From Anoxybacter fermentans (lineage in GTDB: Bacteria > Bacillota > Halanaerobiia > DY22613), in NCBI RefSeq assembly GCF_003991135.1, contig NZ_CP016379.1:434001-498000 (forward strand): a DNA stretch of 64,000 nt, written 5' to 3'. Numbering within the stretch: the stretch's first letter is position 1; every line of letters starts with the position of its first letter. The notes under the pieces were generated by a model, which did not search any database, had not been told where the DNA came from, and saw only the letters and a list, made by a program, of their open reading frames with translations. The position numbers and the translations under genes were made by a program. This document shows, one piece after another, positions 10,626 to 19,300 of this stretch.

Positions 10626-10757
10626 TGTATTCGCCCGGCATGTTTGCTGAGCCGATGGGCTAAAAGAAGTCCTGTCTTTTGACCAGCGGGAAGATAACCA
10701 GTGAGCAAGTGCGTTACTGATAATAGTGGGGTCTAAAGGATTATATAGCGATATAAT
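10626..10757. other. Unassigned segment, GC-richer than its surroundings, with hairpin potential
   Basis: About 110 bp, clearly less AT-rich than the flanking DNA, with short inverted repeats such as AAAAGA (10662) / TCTTTT (10675). No ORF is convincing. It could be a remnant of a mobile-element end or of a structured RNA; I cannot assign it. Confidence 0.4.
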
Positions 10758-10980
10758 GATTAAACTGCAAAAAGCTAATTTTGAGCGACATAGAAATTTT
10801 TCGTTAAACCATCTTAGTGAGATTTCAGTCGAAAATAAGGTCTCATCACAGGAGGTGATGAGCTAATCAAGGGCCAGGAGGGCCCTTTGATTATTGTGCC
10901 TTATTTCGACTAAAATCGAACTTTAGATGGTTCGAAAAATTTTTCTTGAAGTTAAGAATTAGCTTTTTGCAGTAAAATCA
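10758..10980. repeat. Palindromic intergenic element, copy 1 (A to B)
   Basis: Full-length copy (about 223 bp). Ends are GATTAAACTGCAAAAAGC and GCTTTTTGCAGTAAAATC. The A arm (GAGCGACATAGAAA, CCATCTTAGTGAG) comes first and the B arm (CGAACTTTAGATGG, TTCGAAAAATTT) last. Between them are two small hairpins: one of CATCAC/GTGATG and one of CTAATCAAGGGCC/GGGCCCTTTGATTA. No coding content. Confidence 0.9.
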
Positions 10981-11028
10981 GTAAATTATATGAATTTCGA
11001 TCTATACTTTTTGACATTTGTCCCTCCA

Positions 11029-11169
11029 ATAGCAAAAGTAGAAGGAATAGTAAGAAGTGAAGCAGAAATTTACTATTATCACCAGGATAATATTGGTTCT
11101 ACTATGATATGTTTAAATTTTTTAAAAAAGAGCATAAATAGATTTTTAGATGAAGAACTTTTTACTTAG
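11029..11169 (+). pseudogene. Decayed RHS core fragment
   Basis: Reads IAKVEGIV-S-AE-YYYH-DN(I)GSTM, closely matching the core of the upstream RHS protein encoded at about 8920-8995, then leaves the RHS sequence and stops at 11169. It has no start or RBS. A further short piece (VELPDETEMIF) follows in another frame. It is a typical leftover of a displaced RHS C-terminal cassette. Confidence 0.7.
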
Positions 11170-11324
11170 TAGAATTACCTGATGAAACAGAAATGATATT
11201 TTAAAAAACCTTTAATTAATAGAAATCTTAAATCACGAAATCAATTTTTAATTGTTCAACCACCTTTAAAGGAAACTTTTAAAGCTATCTTTTCAAAAAT
11301 AAATTAGAATAGGAGATGGTTTTT

Positions 11325-12509
11325 TTGAAGGCAGGTCAATTCTTCCTTCTTATAAGAACCCTTTTTAATTGTGGTGCGGCTTGTACAACGTCTGTTGCTA
11401 CTGTTTTTTTATTATCAAAAGGTATAAGTTATGTTGAATTGGGAACAATTTGGGGTGTATATCTTTTTGTAATCAGTGTAACTGATTTTCCAACTGGAGG
11501 TTTAGCTGACATTATAGGTAGAAAAAAAACATTTGCCTTAGGTTCATTATTTAACGGAGTTTCCCAGATAGTATATGGTTTGGCTCCTAACTATCCCTTG
11601 TTAATTTTGGCAGCTATTTTGTCAGGACTTGGGTCTGCACAAGTAAGTGGATCACTTCAAGCATGGTTAGTTGATGAATTGCAAAAAGAAAATAGAAGAA
11701 AACAAGTAGGCTTATATTTTGGGAAAGCCAGAGCATATGGTTCTGTAGGAAAATTTATTATAGGTTTACTAATAGGTCTGCTAATGAAAAATAATTTAAA
11801 AATTTTATTTTTAATATCTGGTTTTATTTATGTTTGTACAGCAGTAGTTTCAGTCTTATTTTTTAATGATAATTATGGGGATACAAGTAAAGGGATATCT
11901 ATTAGTAAAAAAGCAATTTTACATTTTATTAAATCTAGACCGTTAATAATGTTCAGTTTAATAATGACAATTTATTATTTGATATATACAGTTTTTATAT
12001 TTATTTACCAACCTCGGGCGATTGAATTAGGTTTAAAGGTTAATTTTTTAGGATATCTTCAATCACTAAATGCAATTTTTATGGGATTAGGGAGTTATTA
12101 TGCTGGTGAATTGAGTCTTAAAATTAAACCTAAGATATTGCTGATTTCGTCTTACTGTATTTTCTTTATAAGTTTAGTTTTTATATCAGCTACTAATTTA
12201 CAACTATTTCTAGGGGGGCTTGTGAGTTTTTATCTCGCCACTGGAATGTATTTTCCCATATATAAGAGTTGGTGTAATGAATACATAAGCTCCAGTGTCA
12301 GGGCCAGCGTTATGTCATTATTATCCACGATTGCAAGTGGTTTTAATGTTTTATTCCAGGTACTAGTTGGTTGGGCTATAAAAATGTTTGGATCTAAAAC
12401 TGTTTTATTAATAACTTCATTAACATGTCTTATTTCCATAATGCTTATTTATGTTATAGCTTTGGAAGATTCTAAAAATAAACCTTTTTTACTACAAATT
12501 AAAAAATAA
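11325..12509 (+). CDS. Major facilitator superfamily transporter
   Basis: About 394 residues with about 12 hydrophobic helices and the MFS loop 2-3 motif GGLADIIGRKKTF (GxLaDrxGRK/R). Substrate is unknown; the general shape resembles drug/sugar efflux MFS proteins. The TTG at 11325 is preferred because AGGAG (11311-11315) lies nine bases ahead, whereas the ATG at 11316 touches it. Very AT-rich (long A/T runs), unlike the glycolytic genes, which hints at recent acquisition. Its neighbours on both sides are repeat elements and gene debris, so it appears monocistronic. Confidence 0.85.
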   Translation: MKAGQFFLLIRTLFNCGAACTTSVATVFLLSKGISYVELGTIWGVYLFVISVTDFPTGGLADIIGRKKTFALGSLFNGVSQIVYGLAPNYPLLILAAILSGLGSAQVSGSLQAWLVDELQKENRRKQVGLYFGKARAYGSVGKFIIGLLIGLLMKNNLKILFLISGFIYVCTAVVSVLFFNDNYGDTSKGISISKKAILHFIKSRPLIMFSLIMTIYYLIYTVFIFIYQPRAIELGLKVNFLGYLQSLNAIFMGLGSYYAGELSLKIKPKILLISSYCIFFISLVFISATNLQLFLGGLVSFYLATGMYFPIYKSWCNEYISSSVRASVMSLLSTIASGFNVLFQVLVGWAIKMFGSKTVLLITSLTCLISIMLIYVIALEDSKNKPFLLQIKK

Positions 12510-12569
12510 GTACATCAGTTGTTTGTTGTTAAAAAAGATAGCTTGAATTTAATATATAATCAAATATTT

Positions 12570-12665
12570 GATTAAACTGCAAAAAGCTAATTTTATAAAT
12601 CGAACTTTAGATGGTTCGAAAAATTTCTTTATGAAGCAAAAAATTAGCTTTTTGCAGTAAGATCA
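12570..12665. repeat. Palindromic intergenic element, copy 2 (internal deletion, 96 bp)
   Basis: Left end GATTAAACTGCAAAAAGC joins directly to the B arm (CGAACTTTAGATGG, TTCGAAAAATTT) and right end GCTTTTTGCAGTAAGATC. The A arm and the central hairpins are missing, leaving a compact hairpin. Confidence 0.85.
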
Positions 12666-12902
12666 TAAATGAAAAAATGATAAATTTTGCAGTTCGTCAA
12701 ACTGGTTATTTTACCAGAATGGAGAATGAATTATTCATTTTTGTTGAACATTATCTATTCATCTTATTGTACCATTTGCAGAAGATAACGCAACTGCCCG
12801 AAGATTTAGTAGATTAGAATTTATTAATGTATAGTTAACTTTGCTAATAGGCTTGAAATTAGTAGTTTAAAAAAATTGACTGGATTAAGCTGATAAACGA
12901 AA
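12666..12902. other. Gap without a supported gene
   Basis: AT-rich. One frame near 12770-12835 reads IVPFAEDNATARRFSRLEF before a stop, which could be the tail of a decayed gene, but there is no start and no RBS. Nothing else seen. Confidence 0.4.
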
Positions 12903-12931
12903 TTGACAATCATTATCATTAATAATATAAT
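12903..12931 (+). promoter_or_regulatory. Sigma-A promoter overlapped by a Fur-family box, upstream of the HD-GYP gene
   Basis: TTGACA (12903-12908), 17-bp spacer, TATAAT (12926-12931): a consensus promoter. Bases 12904-12918 read TGACAATCATTATCA, a 7-1-7 inverted repeat differing by one base from the Fur-family core TGATAATNATTATCA and covering the -35 box. Repression by a Fur/PerR/Zur protein is inferred. Confidence 0.65.
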
Positions 12932-13055
12932 AAAAATATAAGCAGTAATTTCCAATAAATTATTGGATATAGTTAGAAAAAGATCGGTTTTTCCTTTTTG
13001 GATTGGTTTTCATAAAGTTTGCATGATAATTGGATTTTACAAAGGAGGACTGAGT

Positions 13056-13736
13056 ATGGTTTCTGGAACGTACCTCATTTCTTGTGTTGATTTTCATGAA
13101 TTTGTGGAAAGCCTGGCTAAAGCATTAGATACCAAAGATCACTACACTTATGGGCATTCTGAAAGAGTATCCCAATTAGTTGAAAGGATTGCTCTGGAAA
13201 TGGGTATGAAAGAGGAACAGATGTTTATGGCTCATATTGCCGCTCATCTCCATGATATTGGTAAAATTGGAATCCCAGACTCTATTTTAAATAAACCAGG
13301 AAGATTGACAGAGGATGAATTTAAGATAGTTCAGCAGCATCCGTTAAAAGGGTTTGAAATTTTAAACAAAGTAAAAAGCTTTCGTAAAATTGCTGAAATT
13401 GTGAAGTATCATCATGAAAGATATGATGGTAAAGGATATCCAGATGGTCTTAAAGGAGAAAGAATTCCTTTAGAAGCTCGAATTATAGCAGTTGCTGATG
13501 CTTTTGATGCGATGACCAGTTATCGACCATATCGGAAAAAGATGAAAATATCTGAGGCTATTCAGGAGTTAAAAGAGCATATCTATGATCAGTTTGATCC
13601 TGAAGTGGTTGAGGTAATAGAAAATATATATAGAGAGGACCAATCATTTTTAGAAGAGTTAGTTGTTAGTGGTACTGAGGATTATCATTATCTAGAGGTA
13701 AAGCATGAAAATATATATCACTCGCGTAAGTCATAG
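13056..13736 (+). CDS. HD-GYP domain cyclic-di-GMP phosphodiesterase
   Basis: 226 residues consisting almost only of an HD-GYP domain. The metal-binding HD pair lies in HLHDIGKIGIPD, the GYP signature in HHERYDGKGYPDGLKGE, then IPLEARIIAVADAFDAM. The family hydrolyses cyclic di-GMP (or cGAMP) to linear products. No receiver or sensor domain is present, so control is probably transcriptional; the promoter at 12903 with a Fur-like box supports that. Start chosen at ATG 13056 because AAAGGAGG (13041-13048) precedes it; an upstream in-frame TTG at 12963 has no RBS. Confidence 0.88.
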   Translation: MVSGTYLISCVDFHEFVESLAKALDTKDHYTYGHSERVSQLVERIALEMGMKEEQMFMAHIAAHLHDIGKIGIPDSILNKPGRLTEDEFKIVQQHPLKGFEILNKVKSFRKIAEIVKYHHERYDGKGYPDGLKGERIPLEARIIAVADAFDAMTSYRPYRKKMKISEAIQELKEHIYDQFDPEVVEVIENIYREDQSFLEELVVSGTEDYHYLEVKHENIYHSRKS

Positions 13737-13855
13737 TTAAAGGTATCTATTCACGTTTAATTGATCTTCTAACTCAAAGAATTTAATGTAGATTGGGTGG
13801 GAGATACAGATGGTTTTGAACAGTAAAGCTAATGTAACTTTTTAAAAAATTAAAT

Positions 13856-13982
13856 GATTTTACTATAAAAAGCTAATTTTTCGCTTTATAAAGGAATTTT
13901 TCGAACTATTTAAAGTTCAATTTTTAGTTAAAATAAGGCATACTAATTAATGGGTAAAAATTTGCTTTTTGTAGTTTAATCA
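13856..13982. repeat. Palindromic intergenic element, copy 3 (B arm with truncated A side)
   Basis: Left end GATTTTACTATAAAAAGC with B arm (TTCGAACTATTTAAAGTTC), then AAATAAGGCATACTAATTAATGGG and directly a degenerate right end TTGCTTTTTGTAGTTTAATC. The central hairpins and the A arm are lost. It is the most diverged copy. Confidence 0.75.
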
Positions 13983-14046
13983 TTAAATTTTTTTATGATA
14001 AATTTTTATTATAAAAAGATTTATAATATAAAAGGGGGTAAACTTA

Positions 14047-14982
14047 ATGAGAAAAGAGGAATTAAAACATCTCTGGCATGGATTTTGGCAGCTGGCTGAC
14101 CCTAAAATCTGGATTGCATCTACAGTTCCAATGGTTGTGGGAGCAGCGATGGCTTTTAATATTACAGGTCAATTTAATCTTTACTGGTTTTTATGGTGTT
14201 TAATTGGCATTTATTTTATTGAGATTGGTAAAAATGCTGTTAATGAAGTAGTTGATTATGTATCAGGAGTAGATAGATTTGTAGCTCCCGGGAATAGGAC
14301 TCCTTTTAGTGGAGGCAAAAAGACAATCATTGATGGTAAACTAACTGTAACTGAAGCTGCAATAATTGCTGTTTTGACGCTGACAGCAGGAGGAGCAGTT
14401 GGCCTTTATATTACTATTTCGGCAGAACCAAAAGTTTTTTTGGTTGGAGTAGTAGGATTTTTCCTGGCTATCTTTTATAGTCTGCCTCCACTAAAGCTAG
14501 CTTATCGCGGTTTGGGTGAATTAACTGTAGGTCTATCTTTTGGTCCATTGATTGTAATAGGAACATATCTGGTTCAGGCTCATACAATTTCCTTACCTGT
14601 AATTTTAATCTCATTACCTATTGGATTTTTGATTGCAAATGTACTCTGGATCAATCAATATCCTGATTATGAAGCTGATAAAAAAGGAAATAAAAGGAAC
14701 TGGGTAGTACGTTTAGGTCGACGTCGTGGGGTTAAGATTTATACCATATTGTTTATTGCAAGTTATACACTTTTTCTGGTAGTTATGGTTGTGTTTAAAA
14801 GCCTTATCTGGTTACTACCATTAGTTAGCTTACCTATTGCATATCAGGCCATTATTATAGCAAGAAAACATTATAACAATATTCCTCAATTATTACAGGC
14901 CAATGCAAAAACCATTCAAGTTTATCAACTGACCGGATTGACTATGACTTTAGCAGCCATTCTGGATCGATTGTTTACTTAA
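14047..14982 (+). CDS. UbiA-family prenyltransferase (MenA-like)
   Basis: 311 residues with about 8-9 transmembrane helices and the two Asp-rich motifs of the UbiA superfamily: NEVVDYVSGVD (about residue 66, NxxxD type) and DYEADKKGNKRN (about residue 209). Such enzymes move a polyprenyl chain onto an aromatic acceptor such as dihydroxynaphthoate. No other quinone-pathway genes are in the window, so the acceptor is uncertain. RBS AAAGGGGG precedes the ATG. It is followed by its own terminator. Confidence 0.8.
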   Translation: MRKEELKHLWHGFWQLADPKIWIASTVPMVVGAAMAFNITGQFNLYWFLWCLIGIYFIEIGKNAVNEVVDYVSGVDRFVAPGNRTPFSGGKKTIIDGKLTVTEAAIIAVLTLTAGGAVGLYITISAEPKVFLVGVVGFFLAIFYSLPPLKLAYRGLGELTVGLSFGPLIVIGTYLVQAHTISLPVILISLPIGFLIANVLWINQYPDYEADKKGNKRNWVVRLGRRRGVKIYTILFIASYTLFLVVMVVFKSLIWLLPLVSLPIAYQAIIIARKHYNNIPQLLQANAKTIQVYQLTGLTMTLAAILDRLFT

Positions 14983-15003
14983 TGCAGTTCAATTTATTTT
15001 TAC

Positions 15004-15046
15004 AATAATGCCTCCTGTTATTTATTTAACGGGGCATTATTTTTTT
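15004..15046 (+). terminator. Terminator after the UbiA gene
   Basis: AATAATGCC (15004-15012) pairs with GGCATTAT (15033-15040), followed by a T run. Confidence 0.75.
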
Positions 15047-15067
15047 GAAAAACTTTGTTAAAGAAAT

Positions 15068-15288
15068 GATTATACTGCAAAAAGCTAATTTTGAGCGACA
15101 TAGAAATTTTTCGTCAAACTATCTTAGCGAGATTTCCGACGAAATAAGGCTTCATCACAGGATGTGATGAGCTAATTAAGGGCTAAGAGGGCCCTTTGAT
15201 TAGGGAGCTTTATTTCGATTGAGATCGAATTTTAGATGGTTCGAAAGATTTCTTTTGAAGCGAAAAATTAGCTTTTTGCAGTAAAATC
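15068..15288. repeat. Palindromic intergenic element, copy 4 (A to B)
   Basis: Full length. Ends GATTATACTGCAAAAAGC and GCTTTTTGCAGTAAAATC; A arm first; central hairpins TCATCAC/GTGATGA and CTAATTAAGGGC/GGGCCCTTTGATTAG. Confidence 0.9.
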
Positions 15289-15506
15289 TTTTAATAAAAA
15301 AGTTAAAGATCATCCAATTTTTTAAGAGTTGCTTGATTTTATTAGATTTTTTGGAACTGAGCTATGATTATTAAATATTATGAGGATGCTAAAGTACTCG
15401 CAGAGTGGTATAATGATAATAAGCTTAATGTTCTCTCACCTGTCAGAAACCAAACAGTTATAAAAAATGCAGAGGGACTAACAAAGACCGGTTAAAACAT
15501 ATTTAT
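15289..15506. other. Gap between two repeat copies with a short ORF
   Basis: A 43-codon ORF (15364-15495, beginning MIIKYYEDAKVLAEWY) has no good RBS and matches nothing I recognise. It may be a gene relic left between elements 4 and 5. Confidence 0.3.
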
Positions 15507-15710
15507 GATGAAACTGCAAAAAGCTTATTTTGAGCGATATAGAAATTTTTCGTTAAACCACCTTAGTAAGATTGAAAAGAATGTTTTCATATGAGGATGT
15601 GGTGAGCTAATCAAGGGTCATAATGATCCATTGATTAGTGTGTCTTATTTTGTTAGATAGTTCAAGAAATTTCTTTATGAAGCGAAAAATTAGCTTTTTG
15701 CAGAAAATCA
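15507..15710. repeat. Palindromic intergenic element, copy 5 (A to B, degenerate centre)
   Basis: Ends GATGAAACTGCAAAAAGC and GCTTTTTGCAGAAAATC. Its second central hairpin reads GGGTC/GATCC where other copies have GGGCC/GGCCC, so one pair changed on both strands (C-G to T-A) and pairing was kept. Ends 41 bp before the next gene. Confidence 0.85.
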
Positions 15711-15751
15711 TGTCATGTTATTTTAAAGAAAACTATTTAGGAGGAATGGCA

Positions 15752-17905
15752 ATGTCAAATTTTTTTAAGAAGTTTAGTTTGTATATCGGTTTGTCATTAG
15801 TAGCATTTCTGGGGTTAACTTTCATAGTACAGGCAAGTGATCAACTTATGCATCCTTTTTTTGATGAAGTAGAGGCCTTAATTGCTCTCAAAGTTTTACC
15901 TGGAACGGATTGGAAACCTGAAGATCCAGTAACATACCGGGATTATGTTTCTTTTGGTGAAAAATTGATTAATGGCAGGGCTAAAGATGTTATTTTATCG
16001 AATCTTACCGATAAATTAGTTAATCCTGAAGCGGTGATTACCTATCAGGATGCATTAAAATATGCTAGTTTATTTCTTGGTTTAAGTGATGAGACAGGAA
16101 TTGCGAAGATCAAAGAGATCACTGGCGAGCTGAAAAAAACTGATACAGATAGAATTAATGGTTATGAGATGGCCTATATTTTTTATAATCTTCTTTATTC
16201 CAAAAGAAAAGGAGAGTCCCGCACAGTACTCGAAGAAAGATATATTTTAGGTGAAAGAGAAATAATAGCCTCCAAAATTATGCAAATTACCAATGATCAA
16301 ATAATTTTAGAAGATGAAGGAGCTTTGCCTTTAGCAAAAGATGTTCAGGCTTTTCTAATAAAGGACAATATTGTTACACCTTTAGGCTTTTCGAGAGTTT
16401 CAGTTGGGATGTCCGATTTGAAGTTTTTATTTAATAAAGAGGGCCAGGTTAAGACTATTATTCTACCAGATCTTGATTTTCCTGAAAATATCCGTGTGCT
16501 TATAAGTCAGGAATTAAGTGAGTGGGGTAGTAGCAAATCCTATGATTTTGCAGAAATTAAAATTAAAGCTGAACAACCATTCAAAATTATTACCCACAAA
16601 AAGGGAGAAGATATTATTAATTTTGTAACAGAACAGGATGAGATTATTACTTTCACAAATCAAGATGGACAGATTCAAGTTACAGTAGGTAACTATAATG
16701 AACTTATTAATGATCGCGTATATATTAAATCTTTCTATCCCCACAACCTTCAATTTGAAGTATTAAGCACCATAAGAAAAGGGAAGAATCCTGTTTATGC
16801 CGGACATATGGAAATTATCCCATCTGAAAAAGCAGGTTACCTATATTTAATCAATGAATTACCAATTGAAATGTATCTAAGAAAGGTAGTACCAAGTGAG
16901 ATTCCTTTTAGTTGGGGAAAAGAAGCATTTAAGGTTCAGGCTATTGCTGCCCGTTCTTATGCTATTTCCCAGATCCAAATGGGTAGATTTGAGAGTAAAT
17001 CTGCAAATGTAGATGATAGTACTGCTTCCCAGGTGTATAATAATTGTGATGAAAGCACTTTGGTCAATGAAGCTATTGATGAAACCCGTGGTATTGTACC
17101 TATGTATGATGGTGAAGTAATAGACGCAGTATTCTTTTCTACTTCTGCTGGTTATACTGCTAATAACGAAGACGTATGGCATTATTACAGGACCAAAGAG
17201 TTTCCCGGCAAACCAATTCCATATTTACGGGCTAGATCTCAGATTATAAATAAAAATGTACCTGATTTAACCAAAGAAGAAAATGCCCTTGCTTTCTTTA
17301 AAGACCAGACTTTAGAAAGCTTTGATGCTGTATCACCATATTACCGCTGGAGAATTGAGTTGACCCGTGAAGAGTTGGAAAATACAATTAATAAAAATCT
17401 GCCGGCTAGAGAGAGAGCGGATGGAATTTTAAAAACAGATTTTATCCAGACCCTGACGGGTATTCCCGTTGACCCAGAAAACCCTGACTTTTCCATTGGA
17501 ACGCTAAAAGATCTAAAAGTTGTTCGTCGGGGTGAAGGCGGTAATATTATGGTTCTGGATATTATAGGAACTAACGGAACCTACCGGGTAATGAAAGAAT
17601 ACAATATCCGCTTTGTGATTCGTCCACAGAAAGATATGACTGGTTCTAAGGAAGACGTAATCTTACATCGTTATGATGGTAGTGTCTATAGAAATTATTC
17701 TATTCTCCCCAGTGCTTTTGCTGCTTTTGAGATTGAGCGGGATGAACAGGGTGAAATTACGAAAGTTACAATTTATGGTGGTGGAAACGGTCACGGTGTT
17801 GGTATGAGCCAATGGGGTGTAAAAGGCATGGTTGATATGGGTTATACTTATGATCAGATCTTAAAAAATTATTATACCGGTATTGAGCTTAAGAAAATTT
17901 ATTAA
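15752..17905 (+). CDS. Secreted SpoIID/LytB-domain protein
   Basis: 717 residues. N-terminal signal peptide (basic FFKK then hydrophobic to about residue 30, cut near VQASDQ), an SLH-like region (about 35-150), a central beta-rich region, and a C-terminal SpoIID domain: EMYLRKVVPSEIP, KVQAIAARSYAI, NGHGVGMSQWG near the C-terminus. SpoIID enzymes are lytic transglycosylases acting on peptidoglycan; LytB-type relatives modify amidase activity. This long form with an N-terminal wall-binding region suggests a surface role rather than the engulfment enzyme. Start ATG 15752 has AGGAGG seven bases ahead; an upstream frame extension to 15638 runs inside repeat copy 5 and is not real. Confidence 0.85.
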   Translation: MSNFFKKFSLYIGLSLVAFLGLTFIVQASDQLMHPFFDEVEALIALKVLPGTDWKPEDPVTYRDYVSFGEKLINGRAKDVILSNLTDKLVNPEAVITYQDALKYASLFLGLSDETGIAKIKEITGELKKTDTDRINGYEMAYIFYNLLYSKRKGESRTVLEERYILGEREIIASKIMQITNDQIILEDEGALPLAKDVQAFLIKDNIVTPLGFSRVSVGMSDLKFLFNKEGQVKTIILPDLDFPENIRVLISQELSEWGSSKSYDFAEIKIKAEQPFKIITHKKGEDIINFVTEQDEIITFTNQDGQIQVTVGNYNELINDRVYIKSFYPHNLQFEVLSTIRKGKNPVYAGHMEIIPSEKAGYLYLINELPIEMYLRKVVPSEIPFSWGKEAFKVQAIAARSYAISQIQMGRFESKSANVDDSTASQVYNNCDESTLVNEAIDETRGIVPMYDGEVIDAVFFSTSAGYTANNEDVWHYYRTKEFPGKPIPYLRARSQIINKNVPDLTKEENALAFFKDQTLESFDAVSPYYRWRIELTREELENTINKNLPARERADGILKTDFIQTLTGIPVDPENPDFSIGTLKDLKVVRRGEGGNIMVLDIIGTNGTYRVMKEYNIRFVIRPQKDMTGSKEDVILHRYDGSVYRNYSILPSAFAAFEIERDEQGEITKVTIYGGGNGHGVGMSQWGVKGMVDMGYTYDQILKNYYTGIELKKIY

Positions 17906-17916
17906 TGATTTTACTG

Positions 17917-18134
17917 GTTAAACTGCAAAAAGCTAATTTTTCGCTTCTTGAGAAATTTTTCGAATCATCTAAAGCTCGATTTCCGCCGAAATAAGGCTTC
18001 CTAATAAGGGTCCTCCTGGTCCTTGATTAGCTCATCACGTCCTGTGATGAGGCCTTATTTCGTCGAAAATCTCACTAAGATGATTTGGCGAAAAATTTCT
18101 ATGTCGCTCAAAATTAGCTTTTTGCAGTATAATC
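17917..18134. repeat. Palindromic intergenic element, copy 6 (B to A)
   Basis: Full length, inverted relative to copy 1: B arm first, then GGTCC hairpin, CATCACGTCCTGTGATGAG hairpin, A arm. A second partial left end (GATTTTACTG) sits immediately upstream at 17907-17916, suggesting an end-to-end insertion or slippage. Confidence 0.9.
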
Positions 18135-18218
18135 TTTTACTGCATTTTATAGATTAAAAGGCACCTAATTCTTAAGATGAAGGAATTAAAAATATTCTAG
18201 TGAAGAGATAAAGTTTAG

Positions 18219-18246
18219 AAGGAGGAGAAGCTCCTCCTTTTTTTTG
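18219..18246 (+). terminator. Strong terminator upstream of the ABC transporter
   Basis: AAGGAGGAG (18219-18227), three-base loop, CTCCTCCTT (18231-18239), then a long T run. It ends transcription from the SpoIID gene through repeat copy 6. Confidence 0.85.
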
Positions 18247-18308
18247 TTGTATCTGAAGAAAAATGTTGATATATAAAAAAGGTTTTTTTGGGTTTAAGAA
18301 TAAATATA

Positions 18309-18336
18309 TTAACAATTAAGAAATACAGGATATAAT
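18309..18336 (+). promoter_or_regulatory. Sigma-A promoter of the ABC exporter operon
   Basis: TTAACA (18309-18314), 16-bp spacer, TATAAT (18331-18336), 31 bp before the chosen start codon. Confidence 0.55.
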
Positions 18337-18367
18337 TTAGACTCAAAATGAATAAAGGAGGATGAAT

Positions 18368-19300
18368 ATGGGGACTCCCAGTATAGAAGTTACTGATTTA
18401 AAAAAATATTTTGGATCAGTAAAAGCTGTTGACGGTATCAGTTTTCAGGTTGAAGCAGGTACTATCTTCGGAATGCTAGGGCCCAATGGTGCGGGGAAAA
18501 GTACAACTGTTGAGACAATGGTTGGTCTTAATAAAAGGGATGGTGGAAAAATAAGCATTTTGGGACTTGATCCTGAAAAAAATCCTGAGGAGTTAAAATC
18601 AAAAATAGGTGTGCAGCTTCAATCACCTTCTCTATTTCCTAGATTAACGGTAAAAGAGATAGTTAATCTCTTTGCCAGTTTCTATTCTGACCCGCTCTCA
18701 GCTGATGAGGTTATAGCCAGGGTTGGGTTGGAAGCCAAGGTTAATGAGCAGATAAAAAATCTTTCTGGAGGACAGCGTCACCGTTTGGCAATTGCTCTTG
18801 CTATGGTGGGTAATGGGAAGGTTATTTTTCTTGATGAACCAACAACAGGTCTTGATCCACAGGCCAGAAGGCAATTATGGGATGTAATTTTGCAGTTAAA
18901 AGAAGAGGGAGTTACGGTTTTTTTGACAACTCATTATATGGACGAAGCAGAAAAATTATGTGATCATCTTGTAATAATTGACCATGGAAAAATAATTGCT
19001 CAGGGGTCACCCCGGGAGTTGATTAATCAATACTTCAAGGAACGTGCTGTTGAATTTGTTGATCCTGGATTCAGTAAAGAAGAGAGGGATGAATTAAAAA
19101 GACTTGATATAGCTAATAGGATTAGCTATGAACAGGAAGAGAAACATATTATTTTATATACTGATGAGATTTCACGAACAATAACCAGATTGATGGAATA
19201 TGCTGCGGGAATTGATAAACCGATTGATGACATTATTGTCAGACATGCTACTTTGGAAGATGTATTTTTAAAACTTACCGGGAGGGGAATTAGAGAATGA
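18368..19300 (+). CDS. ABC transporter ATP-binding protein (ABC-2 exporter)
   Basis: 310 residues. Walker A GPNGAGKST, Q-loop, signature LSGGQRHRLAIA, Walker B VIFLDEP, H-loop TTHYMDEAE. The C-terminal extension of about 90 residues is typical of drug/antibiotic exporters (DrrA-like). The second ATG (18368) is preferred over 18362 because the AGGAGG abuts 18362. The permease gene follows with an ATGA overlap, so the two form one exporter; the substrate is unknown. Confidence 0.9.
   Translation: MGTPSIEVTDLKKYFGSVKAVDGISFQVEAGTIFGMLGPNGAGKSTTVETMVGLNKRDGGKISILGLDPEKNPEELKSKIGVQLQSPSLFPRLTVKEIVNLFASFYSDPLSADEVIARVGLEAKVNEQIKNLSGGQRHRLAIALAMVGNGKVIFLDEPTTGLDPQARRQLWDVILQLKEEGVTVFLTTHYMDEAEKLCDHLVIIDHGKIIAQGSPRELINQYFKERAVEFVDPGFSKEERDELKRLDIANRISYEQEEKHIILYTDEISRTITRLMEYAAGIDKPIDDIIVRHATLEDVFLKLTGRGIRE

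Noticed and set aside
15638-15751. N-terminal extension of the SpoIID-type protein
   Set aside because: It would translate repeat copy 5 and skip a well-placed AGGAGG before ATG 15752, which is followed by a signal peptide.
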